Of a DNA stretch of 64,000 nucleotides, positions 45,958-56,594 are shown in pieces. The position numbers and the translations under genes were made by a program. How positions within the stretch are numbered: position 1 is the first letter of the stretch; each line of letters begins with the position of its first letter. The notes under the pieces are model-generated. The model was given only the letters and a program-made list of their open reading frames with translations. It was not told where the DNA came from and did no database searches. Source of the stretch: Vermamoeba vermiformis (taxonomy: Eukaryota > Tubulinea > Echinamoebida); NCBI GenBank assembly GCA_045837725.1, contig JBEWZL010000168.1, positions 49,047 to 113,046 on the forward strand. Direction: 5' to 3'.

Positions 45958-48425
45958 ATGGAGAAAATACACATCAGAAATATGTTTCGGCTCTTGGTTC
46001 CGCTCAACAAGAATCTCGGGTCTGCAGCCACGAGAACGGAACCGTTTGGAATCGACATGAGCGACATTCGGTGCAGTTTCAATATTAAATTGGTTGCAAC
46101 AGACCACTTTGGCAATATCAAGCATGAACCGAAGAATTGTTTCACTTGGGCGAAACGAAATCCGTTGATCTACTCTGAAGACTCTGAAAATTCTGTCAGT
46201 GGTTTATTTATTCGTCTAAAAATCAACCAAGGCGTATTCGACTTTCGAAAAACGAAGGACAGAATGTTTCAGGTAGTAATTGAATATTTTGAAAACGGAA
46301 ATTTGGTCAAAACAGGCACCTCTCGAATCTGGGAGCTTTTTCCCAAAAGGAGGCATGTTCAGAGCGATGACGAAGAGAACGAGAGTAAGTAGCACTTCGA
46401 TCCGAATTCTTGTGCATTTGGTCACTTATTGAATCACACAATGGTAGCTGTGGTCCCGATCTACTGGATCGGCGAAGATGGCTATCTTGCGGACACTCAA
46501 TCGCGTGCTTTGCCCGGCTATATATCTGATACTCAGCCGCAAGTATCACCTGAAGATATGTCTTTTCATCAAACAAACGCGCAACAAGATTTAGTGTCAC
46601 CTGAATTCGGCTCCTCGCTCAGTGCAGCTGCCTCTCCTGAAGAGATCAAGTCTTCTCCAAGCATTCAAGAATACCTCTTCGAGGACGCGATCTTTGACGT
46701 TGAAGAGAGCCAGCTCTCGGTGGCGTTGATGAAAGAAAGCGACAACTACATGGTACTTTACAACGGCAATGCAGAAGTCGTGGGAAATTTCCGAGCACTC
46801 AACTTCTACAAGGCATCGGACATCAATATTAAAGAAGACATTCGCTTGTTGGAAGGAGGTACGTACCATAAGATCGCATCGTGTTCGCTTATCTAACGTA
46901 TTCAGACCGAGACAGCAGAGCAGCACTCCTGCAGATCAACGGAGTGTCGTACAAGTTTAAACCAGGTGTGAGTCACGCAACGAACAAGAGATTTATTGGA
47001 TACATTGCTCAACAGATTGAAAGTGTGGTGCCTGAAGCTGTTCAACTCATCGATGGTACGTGACGATAACTACTACACTTGGGAGTGATCTAATATTGTT
47101 GCACAGGTATTCTTCACGTTGACTACGAGTCATTGATACCGTTCATGAGTGAGTCAATCAAACAGAACTACAATGACATTCAGAACGTCACTTCTGAAGT
47201 TGACCGCATTAAACGAGTTGTTGATGCTCTCTACGACCAATTCACTGGCGCAAAACAGAAAGCACAAACAGAGCAGCCCGTAACAACTTACGCCAAGACG
47301 AACAAGATAACCAAGAGAGGAAAAGTGATTGGCTGGACACTTGGTGCTGTCGCACTCTCAGCTATTATCGCCTCGATTGTGATTGGCTTCATTCTACTCA
47401 CCACAACGCCAAATCAACCAACAAATCAACCAGGTTCGACAGTACCACTCACTAGTCTCACTCCGAGTACTGCACCAGGACTCAAGCCACTTATACCTGC
47501 GAATTACGAACGGAATATGCTACTAGAACTCTACGACGCAATATGGGCAAACAATACAGACCCACAATGGAACTTAACGAAGCCACACTGCTCGTGGCAT
47601 GGGATCGCGTGCAATGAAACGACTGGTCGTGTTACTCATATTTCTTTACCTTCACATAATCAAAGGATTGGAGCAGCAACGATTCCTTCAATCATTGGCA
47701 ACTTTACGGAGTTGGTGTCGTTGGATCTGATGGACAATTATCTCACCTCAACGATTCCGGAGTCAATCAAGAACCTCAAGAATCTGGTTTACTTGAGACT
47801 TTCCGAAAACCCACTCGTCGGAACACTTTCTGACTTGAGTGGACTGGACAAACTAAATCACCTAAATATTGGTTCGACGCTATTATCAATGAACGAGAGC
47901 TCACTTGCCAAGCTAATGCAACTTCCATCACTTGAAAGCTTGCAGCTCCAAAATGTTCTAATCAACGCGGAACTGCCGTCGAATATTTCAAACTCGCTAA
48001 CTGATGTCACTCTATCAAATTGCAGCTTACACGGAACAATCCCAACTTCTTGGGTAAACAGCAACCTTCAGCATCTGTATATCAATAGGAATAGTCTCAC
48101 CGGCTCTATTCCGTGCTTTGGTGAGAGGATCTTAACTCTCGATGCATCTCACAACGATTTTGACGGAGAATTCTGTGGCAGTGAGTTTCGACGCTTGCTT
48201 CAATTAGTCATCACGGACACGAAGCTGACTGGCGTATTTGACTTGCCAAATGTTGATGTTTATGGAATGACTGGGTTGAATATCCAACGGAATCACTTTA
48301 CTTCGTTCATGCCTTCAACAATGAACCTTACTGAAGGGCCTCAGTATTGTTTCGCCGCCGACAATCCGTTTCAATGTCCCATACCTGAGTGGGCTCAAGT
48401 CCAATGTCAAGCCACTTGTAATTAA
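45958..48425 (+). CDS. Membrane-tethered self-cleaving regulator with LRR ectodomain, copy 2, intact, about 768 aa
   Basis: Four exons (45958-46384, 46448-46858, 46906-47055, 47107-48425; 769 codons). Same order as copy 1: N-terminal domain ending WELFPKRRHVQ (1-142), linker, ICA domain (KASDINIKEDI; ATNKRFIGYIAQQIESVVPE), coiled coil, membrane span (IGWTLGAVALSAIIASIVIG) preceded by NKITKRGK, and an LRR ectodomain with N-cap ERNMLLELYDAIWANNTDPQ / CSWHGIACNETTGRV and C-cap FQCPIPEWAQVQCQATCN. Basic residues before the span predict an inside N-terminus and outside LRR; many NxS/T sites fit that. The intron that splits linker and ICA domain in the other four copies is missing here. By MYRF analogy the N-terminal part is freed by self-cleavage and acts in the nucleus. 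Confidence 0.87.
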
Positions 48426-48572
48426 AAAAACATGTCCTTCACACGATTCTTATGACGTAAGTAATTATTTACGATGAGCAGTTACCATCGTTGATATGAT
48501 ACTTATTGCTACAAGCAGCGAGCCTGGCGTCAGCGATAATCGTAGGAAGCGTGCTAAGTTTGGTACAACAGT

Positions 48573-49695
48573 TTATTTTAAGGTAATTGAGATCTGATCC
48601 GGAAGTTTTTCCGATTTTTCCAAAAACCATCTTGAAATATCTCTAGACATCGTTCGGTTCCATTCACGATCACTTTGATACACTCCCAATATGTTGTTAT
48701 CGTCAGTTTGAAACACATGCGTTGGAGCAAAATATGCCAGAGGCGCAAGAGGACCTCTTTCCTGTTTAAATTGAGCCTCGAAAACTTTTTCCAATTTCAC
48801 TCCGTAAATTAGCCGATAAAATTCTGCTATGTTTGTATCATAATTGTTTTTCCAAACGATGGTGTCTGATGGCAATTGAATTATACGATTGAGGGGAAAC
48901 ATACTTCCAGTATTAACTCGCTCTTTAATATTATTTCTTTAACTTCGTTAATATAGTTGTTATCAATATAAATAAAATTACTTAAATACCTCCAATTTTT
49001 CTCGAGCGCCAATTTGAATTTCAGTCGTTCGTACCACGTGCCTTTCAGCTTGTTCATGAGCGTTACATCGAACATTTTAGCACTTAAATGCTTCCAAGGT
49101 AGTACGTCTCGGCAAGCATTCCATGCCTTATTTATCTGGACGTAATATAATTATTAGTATATTAAACAAATACCGTGAAAGTACTCACACAAAGAAGGTA
49201 GAGGTAATCTCGAAGATTAAGATTACGGCAAATTTGCTCGATGATTTCGAACGGAAGAAACGATAAAGGGTCTGTTGTTGGAAAGTTGCGCCTTATTCGC
49301 TGAAATTCTCGTTCTTTTTGTTCGAATAAATGAAGCGGATCCATCTAAAACTAAATCAGCTGAAACTGTATTAGACACGATAATATTTTCTAGATACGCA
49401 CGCTTGATTCATCAGCTAATTCTATCTTTCTTCGTTTATTGCGCCCTAAAGAGGAAAAATTGGAAACTTTTCTTATTCGAATAATAATCAAAAAAATTCT
49501 TAAAAAATAGAAGAACCACGGATAATAAGTGTATGATATATGATAATTACTATTTTGTCGGTCTGCATTTTTTCTCTTCTCTCCAACCAGAATTATTTCT
49601 TCGTCCTGTTGGGTCTTTTCCAGATCGACAACAGGCACTAGCCGTTTGTCATGGTCTGCCATGGCATCAACATCTATAATATGTGTTTTATCCAT
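48573..49695 (-). CDS. F-box protein with basic N-terminus; 3' end uncertain
   Basis: Exons 49695-49551, 49445-49402, 49344-49189 and from 49135 join in frame. The start MDKTHIIDVDAMADHDKRL leads to a basic stretch (NKRRKIELADESS) that may be a nuclear signal. The F-box then reads PLSFLPFEIIEQICRNLNLR, DYLYLLCINKAWNACR and VLPWKHLSAKMFD. Translation continues to a stop at 48881 after LILEVCFPSIV, but a second frame (IIQLPSDTIVWKNNYDTNIA to ISITLK, stop 48573) looks like its natural continuation. No splice that I tried joins the two in frame. So either a frameshift has shortened it or an intron was missed. It lies inside the LRR-regulator array, between copies 2 and 3. Substrate unknown. Confidence 0.65.
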
Positions 49696-49796
49696 TAATC
49701 GGGATGGTTTACTTATCCGATTTTCGGTGGACAATATTGCTTCAGTTCGAAGAAATCTCCGCGCACGTGTTTACTAAAGGGTTTATTTACAACTAA

Positions 49797-52205
49797 TTAG
49801 GTACAAGTAGCACTACATTTTGTTAAGGTCCATTCGGGTATAGGACATTTAAACGCATTATAAAACGCTGAACAATGCGCGGTAGGTGCTAAAGTAACGG
49901 ACATGTTCCAAGTTGAAGGGAGCAGCGTGACGAAGCTATTGTGCTCTATTGCGATGTACCGCACTGTCGTTATATTTACATTAGGCAAGTCGAATGTTCC
50001 AGTCATATTGTTATTGCTCAGCGTCAATCCGGAAATAGATCTGAGTGAGCTGCCACAAAATGTTCCGTCCAGTTTGTTATTCTGCAGATTTAGTTGAACG
50101 AGCTTCTGACCTAAGCACGGAACAGATCCGTGGAGTGAGTTGAAGCTCAAATCAATAGATTCGAGATTGCTTGTGGTCCATGAATCCGGTATTGTTCCGT
50201 TGAACCCACAGCTCGCCATTAAAATTTCCTTCAATGAACTTGAAATGTTTCTGGGAAGATCGCCGGGGACGTAATTGCCGTAGAAATACAGCGTTGAAAG
50301 TGATGGCAGTTGCATGATCATATCCAAAGGTCCCCTTAAGTTGTTATTGTTGAGTATTAACAAGCTTAGCTTTGTCAAGCCACGCAAGTCCGGTACAGTG
50401 CCTGTCAATGAATTCTGAGCCAAAGCTAAAAACTTCAAATTCGTCAAGTTCTTGATTGATTCGGGAATCGTCCCTGTCATGAAGTTGAGACTCAGATCCA
50501 AATCTTGCAGCTCGGTGAATTTTCCGATGTCGTCGGGTATGCTAGTTCCATTAAAGCCCTGAAAAGTTCCAAACGATGACATTGCGATTGATATTACTCG
50601 GCCACTCGTAGCGTTGCATTTGATTCCATGCCAAGAGCAGTGTGGCTCTGCCAAGTTCCAGGGGCTGAGGGGCTTCATATCGTGGGTCAAGCTAATATAT
50701 AATTGGACAAGAATGTCCCGTTCGAATTCTGGCGGTGTTAAAGTATCGCTGAGCGGTGTTATCTTGACGTGGTTGACTTCCGAAAAAAATACCCAAGTAA
50801 TTGTTAGCGCTATGATCGCTGAGACTGTGAAGATTCCAACGAGCCAGCCAATCACTTTGTTTCTTCTATTATGCTTCATCTTATTGTCCTCTGATTGTTT
50901 TGTCTTTTTGAAGCCAGTGAATTGATCGTACAGCCCGTCCAGTACTTTCTTAAGACTTTGAACCTCCGCCGTGACGTTCTGAAGGTCACGAAAATTTTGC
51001 TTGACTGACTCACTTAAGTACGGTATCAATGCTTCGTAGTCAACATGGAGAATTCCTGCGCAGATAATATTAGTAAGCTTGATTATGGCACGGTCACGTA
51101 CCATCGATGAGCTGTACAGCTTCAGGCACCACAGTTTCAACTTGCTGAGCAATGTACCCGGTGAACCTCTTGTTCGTTGCGTGACTCACTCCTGGCTTGA
51201 ACTTATACTCAACACCATTTATGCGTAGTAACGCTGCTCGGCAATCACGATCTGATAAGAAGTCAAAAAATGTTGTTTTGTCCTTTAGTTCTCAAACCAT
51301 ACCTTCTTCCAACAAGCGAATGTCTTCTTTGATGTTGATGTCTGATGCTTTGTAGAAGTTGAGTGCTCGGAAATTGCCCACGACTTCTGCATTGCCGTTG
51401 TACAGCACCATGTAGTTGTCATGAGGACTATTCAGACTTAATATCACTACGGTACATCAAAATAATATGATCATCACTTACGAGTAATATTCACTGCTGT
51501 CATGTAAGGCCATTGCAGTGTCAGGATTATGCAAGGTAAGTGCGTATTGGTGATTCGAATTTGACGCGTTTGACACGACCATTAATGCATTATCTTCGAA
51601 CACAGATTCTTGTACGCTATGCGAGGAGTCAATAGGCGATACGTGTTGTTGATCGTCCATTAAGTAACCATCTTCTCCGAGCCAATAAATCGGCACAACA
51701 GCTGGTTGAGCAAAATTTAGATTTGGATCAGGTCAACGGAAGAGACAAGAAACGCGTACGAACCTTCATTATCTCCTTCTTCGATTTCTGTTTGTCGCTT
51801 TTTCGGAAATAGCTCCCATATTACAGACGTGCCAGATCTACTAACAGCTCCATTTTCGGTTAATTCAACAACAACTTGAAATAATCTATCTTTTGTTTTT
51901 CTGAAGTCAAATACTCCTTGGTTGATTTTTAGGCGAATATATAATCCATTTGGAGCATCGTCGTTCGATTTTTGTTGATAGATTATCGGATTGCGTTTTG
52001 CCCAGGTGAAACAATCTTTTGGTTCGTGCTTAATGTTTCCATATTCATCCGTGCATACGAGCCTAAGAGTAAAATCGAATCTACTTTCATTCTGACTATA
52101 CTCTAATCCAAAAGGTTCTGTCTTCGTTTGGGCTGTGCCAGATCCAAGGTTTCTATCGAGCGGTATAAACACGCGAAATATATTTCTAATGTGTATTTTC
52201 TCCAT
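49797..52205 (-). CDS. Membrane-tethered self-cleaving regulator with LRR ectodomain, copy 3, intact, about 731 aa
   Basis: Exons 52205-51764, 51701-51482, 51427-51303, 51251-51102 and 51055-49797 (732 codons). N-terminal domain MEKIHIRNIFRVFIPLDRNL to WELFPKKRQ, linker VVPIYWLGEDGYLMDDQQHV, ICA domain with the Ser/Lys pair in the same KASDINIKEDI motif, and ATNKRFTGYIAQQVETVVPE. A membrane span (KVIGWLVGIFTVSAIIALTI) lies behind the basic KMKHNRRN. The ectodomain has the N-cap ERDILVQLYISLTHDMKPLS / CSWHGIKCNATSGRV, about seven plant-type repeats (LQDLDLSLNFMTGTIPESIK) and the C-cap FKCPIPEWTLTKCSATCT. Its LRR and N-terminal domain differ clearly from copies 1 and 2, while the ICA part is much closer. 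Confidence 0.86.
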
Positions 52206-52553
52206 TATATTGGCTACTGAACTATTGCAATCTTTGGGACATCTTGCGCAAAATGGGACGAGACTTCTCGGGTGATTTACTAAAATCGTTTACCTACATT
52301 AGGCTTCTCAACCTGTACGACCAGTTAAAGCTTTAATATAGCTATACAGCCTATTTTTTGTATGGGAATACGAGACAAGCGATCGTAATCTTGGCTGTCA
52401 GATTCGTCAGTGATTTCGGTGTAATTGCGAAAAAATAAGTTTCTTAGCAAGTCGATTGCCGTTAAGTCCATATTCGATTCGTAAGTAATATACAATCCAA
52501 TAAATTAAAAATAATGTTTTAATTATTACGTAGCGCTCAGACAAAAACTGGCA
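52206..52553. other. Intergenic upstream of copy 3
   Basis: About 350 bp, holding the presumed copy 3 promoter. Two TGGGAC words lie at about 52235 and 52254. No coding frame of note. Confidence 0.45.
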
Positions 52554-53788
52554 TTACTTGGCCGCTTGTCTATTGTTCTCAATTATATCGCGCACTTCAT
52601 TTACACGAGGAATGTTGTAGAAAGCAAAACCTAACAATCGTGCACGCCTGCCATAAAACACTAGAAAAATCAAAGTTCAGTACGGATCAAACTTGATAAT
52701 ACTCGTGTAGCAACGAGACTTACGAGGTACGTTAGCAGATGAAAGGAATATAGAGCCACGAGTGCTTGATGTATGAATAACACGAATATCGCGGATGCCG
52801 TTGAGATCGAGTTCTCTAACTCCGGCGTAGGTTGCACAGCAGTTCAATCGGGCATGCGATATTATGAAGAGTCTGGTTGTAGTAATTCCATAGAGAGCAA
52901 GATTCTTTTGGCTGATGCGAACCAAAGTGGATGTAAGCATCAAAAAGATCCTTTACAAAAATAAATTAGGATTCCATAAATTGTCATAAAAATCATGCTA
53001 GAGGTATAAGTACTTACGATATCATTCCAGCAATGCCGCAAGGTATGAACAACACCATTTCAGGGAAGATCAACTCGTCGACGAACGGGATCTTCTCACC
53101 AGCCTTGATAAGGCCAAAAACTGACCCTGAATAGCCCAATCCGAACAGACAGAGTGCTGTGGCAATGCTGGCTAACACGATTGAAGCATTGGGGACTAAA
53201 TATACTTAATGTCACCTCGTGTGTACTTGAGACACAAATTTGGTCCAGATCCTACTTACATCTAGGAACGCTATGATAGGCCCAAATAAGTCTTTCACCT
53301 CCTCGAATTTCTTGAGCGATTTTCAATTGATTTTCATAATTAACGTTGTTCAGAGTTGCATCCGCGAGGCCTTGAGGAACAATATCACCAAATAGCGGTC
53401 GTCTATATATTAAGCGCATTAATAATATGCCTGATATGGTAAAGAAATTCGAACTAGCTTTGGATTTGGCCATATTTTTGGATAAAGTACCTTTCTAAAT
53501 CGTGAGCTTGCTTCTTTCGTTGAATAATGGCAAAAACTAAGCATAATATGGCAAGCGCTAGCAATACGCTGTATATGATCGCTAAATAAATGAGTTCAGA
53601 TTAGTTCTAATTGTTTTCAGATCGGATCAACCGAGAATCTTCTTACTGAATGCCATAGATATCTTTTCCAAATCATTGGATTGCACGGCAGTAGGCTCTT
53701 CGACAGGCGGCCATTCGTCTTGTGCATAAATGGTACCGATCTGAAGGAACATCCAAGATGCGAGTAGAAAAGCAGTAGATCGCGTCAT
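52554..53788 (-). CDS. Signal-peptide-bearing multi-pass membrane protein with a bacterial-PH-like end, about 290 aa
   Basis: Six exons: 53788-53647, 53581-53491, 53401-53260, 53195-53018, 52950-52714 and 52660-52554 (approximate). It begins MTRSTAFLLASWMFLQIGTI followed by YAQDEWPP, a good cleavable signal peptide. Membrane segments follow (IYSVLLALAILCLVFAII; VLASIATALCLFGLGYSGSV; EMVLFIPCGIAGMIS). The C-terminal part (LYGITTTRLFIISHAR, LNGIRDIRVIHTSSTRGSIF, VFYGRRARLLGFAFYNIPRV, then VRDIIENNRQ) has the strand pattern of membrane-linked bPH domains, where a YxIT..Rl motif opens the fold. That match is tentative. Partner and function are unknown. It sits between LRR-regulator copies 3 and 4 without obvious relation to them. 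Confidence 0.65.
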
Positions 53789-54910
53789 GATGATCAGTCG
53801 AAGAATGAGAAGTCTTGTAATGTGTTGATTATATCAATGGTCTAACGAATTATTGATAAGCTGGGGTTGTGAAATGGCTGACATTTGTAGTTGACACCGG
53901 CAATTGCGTATTTTCGAATTCTCGCGTTATTAAGCAATTCATAGCGATTGCAAATAGCACAAGATATTATCGTTATTGTCCTCCGCTCTTATATGCTGTC
54001 AATTTCCAATACAATTTGGGAGTACATCCACCGCAGCGGTAACATTCAGTACAAAGAACTTCTTGATCTACTTCGGTCAAACATTGAACTGGTTCGCGAT
54101 AGGCATTCTATTGTCTTCCATTTTTTAAGCTTCATGCACTTTAAACGACCATTCTTTGCTAAAGATCTCCAAATACGTTAGATTGAAAGGTAAAAACAGA
54201 ATAAATATGAAAAAATAATTAAAAAAATGATAAAGAATAATACATTAAAGCGCAGGACATGTGGTCGTTTGGTGAAGGAGAAACAGAATCAAAATAATTG
54301 CGCATCAATAAAATGTCCGTACTCAATACTGCATTACAATTTCGTCGTAATACTGTAACTGTGCATTCATTCACTTACCTGACAAATTTGCGAAATCGTA
54401 CTATTTTTTCGCGCCCATTTATTCCCGTTTTACTAAAAACGGCACCACTTCTAATTTTTCATAAATTTTTTTGATAATTTGAAACCGCACAAACTTTTCT
54501 TAGACGACAAGTTGCGCGATTGCTATTGCTGAATTAGTGGGCATTTCCATAGTCCTACTAACTGCAGCAAGAGCCAACAATTTAGCGAGTGTTTGACAAA
54601 AGTTACACCGCTACCAAAATTATCAAAAAAGTTTCTGATAAATTTTTGTGGTATCGTTTTTAATAAAATGGGAATAATACCTCCTAATTAATAATTTCTG
54701 AATCTGACCATCGCCAATTCATAGCAGCCGTATCTGCACAGTAAAATATAATGTACTATTGTTTTTTCTGCTACGAGTGCAGGATTTGTGCTGTGCATTG
54801 CAAGATTAACAAAAAAAAACGATTTGTGGATGTAGAGGGTCAATTTTCTTTCTGAACAAGACTGAAAGTCACATGACCTAGAGTTTCAACAATGATATAG
54901 CTCTGCAAAA
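53789..54910. other. Intergenic, about 1.1 kb, with an inverted-repeat element
   Basis: The longest gene-free stretch of the window. A frame at 53948-54181 codes 77 residues without known features and is probably chance. The centre carries a pair of inverted arms described separately. The rest is AT-rich; the promoter of the LRR gene at 54911 should lie at its right end. Confidence 0.5.
54421..54675. repeat. Imperfect inverted repeat, arms of about 60 bp, possible MITE-like element
   Basis: The left arm starts ATTCCCGTTTTACTAAAAAC (54421 on). The right arm ends in the reverse complement form, GTATCGTTTTTAATAAAATG then GGAAT (to about 54675). Over some 60 bp the arms pair with roughly four mismatches in five tens, including TTATCAAAAAA matched by TTTTTTTGATAA. 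The spacer is about 130 bp. It could be a miniature inverted-repeat transposon or a long hairpin. I see no clear target duplication and no second copy in the window. Confidence 0.55.
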
Positions 54911-56555
54911 ATGAACGTTGAAATTGGAAAATGCAGCATTGGAACAAAAATAGTAAGCAAATCGAAGTGCAGAAACGTTTGTAATATTATTAACCACAAT
55001 CCCCGAGTTGTTTCGCGGCGATGAAGACTGGGAGGCACACTATCAGCATTTGAAGCAACTTGGAGGAGTCGCTGAAACAAATAATGAGGTTGAATTTTCG
55101 GATGTGGCACTTGCCGAAGACTGGCTTCACCAAATATTACAAAAAAATCAGGAAAATATTACAACGCTCATTTTACGTCACTACGAATTTTCAAATGATG
55201 GGTACGGAACTTTGGGAGAGGATCTGACCAAAAATACAACTTTGAAACAACTCGACATCCTATTTCCTGCAGCTCATTGCGCAGATACGACACTATTATT
55301 TGATGGGATCGCAATCAATACTTCGATAGAGGAGTTGCATGTTTCCTTACCAAGATCTCTTTCTTCAACTTGGAAAAGTCTTAGCAAATTATTAACGCTC
55401 AACAAATCGATCAAACGATTGAAAATAATAGAAATTCCGTTAATTGAACCAGAACCACGCGAAGATGTCCTTGTGGACTTGTTTAATAGTCTCGCGAGCA
55501 ACGATGTTTTGACGGATCTGAACCTGTTAAAAATCAACTTTTCGGCCCAAGAACTGATGGCCTTAGGAGAAGGTCTCAAGCACAATAGATCGTTAAATGT
55601 TCTCAATATAGTCGGTAATTACAGGAACATACGCGAGCATGAAATTGGACCACTTGGCGATGCACTAAAGCACAACAAAACGATCAAAAAACTAACGTTA
55701 TTGGCCATCAAATTGACAGAAGAACATTTGCAAAGATTATTCGACGGTCTGATAGGCAATCATTCAATAACTAATTTGGTCTGGAAAGTTGGCTTAGACT
55801 GCTCAATGGATCCGCTCTTGAAGTACCTCCGAACAACGCAAACTTTATCAGAATTAGATCTAACGATCACCAAAATTACAGAAGAAATTGAACAAGCAAT
55901 ATTCCCGGCATTAGCAGCGAACACATCAATCACGATTTTGAAAATTGCCGGATCTGAATTACGAACCACAAGGATTGGCTCACTATTAAAAGACAACAAA
56001 AATATCAAAGTACTACAAATTTACGCAAAATTGGAGGAAAATTCTGTTCAGGCTTTGAAAGAAGCATTAATAGTGAACAAGACATTGACCAGTTTAGATC
56101 TACGTGCGAATGTCTACCTAGGCTACAGAGAAATTTTTAAGTACAATACTACGCTAAAAGAACTATACTTACCTTTCCTACCTTACGAAGAACTTATTGA
56201 AATAGTTAAAAATGGCAAAAATCTGAAACGACTGGTAGTTGACTTGATTTTCGTTGACACAGAAGAATGGAACGTAAAATTAGACCAAGCGATGGAAGAT
56301 AATTATACGCTTACTAATTGCTGGATTGGCGGCATAACCAACGTCAAAATTAAGCACATTTGTGACAGAAATTTCGAATTGCAAAAACTGCGTTACGAAG
56401 ATACAGCAATAATTATTCACAATTTTGCACGCAGCGAATTATTCAGGCAATTGCCAACAGAAATTTGGATTGCAATTTTCACCGAGATAGACTACCCTGG
56501 TTTGGAATCGTTCGGCCCTATCGCCAAATCAATCTTAAAATTGTATTGTAACTGA
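54911..56555 (+). CDS. LRR protein with C-terminal F-box-like end, second subfamily, about 529 aa
   Basis: Exon 1 (54911-54952) codes MNVEIGKCSIGTKI; exon 2 (55008-56555) starts LFRGDEDWEAHYQHLKQLGG. Thirteen or more leucine-rich repeats of the NLR/ribonuclease-inhibitor style follow, each about 28 residues (LTKNTTLKQLDILFP, LKHNRSLNVLNIVGNYR, LKHNKTIKKLTLLAIKLTEE). The tail reads DRNFELQKLRYEDTAIIIHN, then LPTEIWIAIFTEIDYPGLES and IAKSILKLY. This is collinear with RNRKLQNSRVRTLI ... LPRDIWPIIMSFVRVPG of the 6.9-23 kb family. So both groups share the C-terminal F-box-like module and the short-first-exon layout, yet their repeats differ. A predicted SCF adaptor, by inference. No break is seen. 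Confidence 0.85.
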
Positions 56556-56594
56556 TAAAAAGCGATTATTTGATCAAGTACGTCATTTTAATAA

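Noticed and set aside
49903-50097. Plus-strand frame inside regulator copy 3
   Set aside because: Antisense to the LRR exon, with no independent start context or domain.
53948-54181. 77-residue plus-strand frame in the long intergenic region
   Set aside because: No domain, no splice context and no similarity to neighbours; probably chance.
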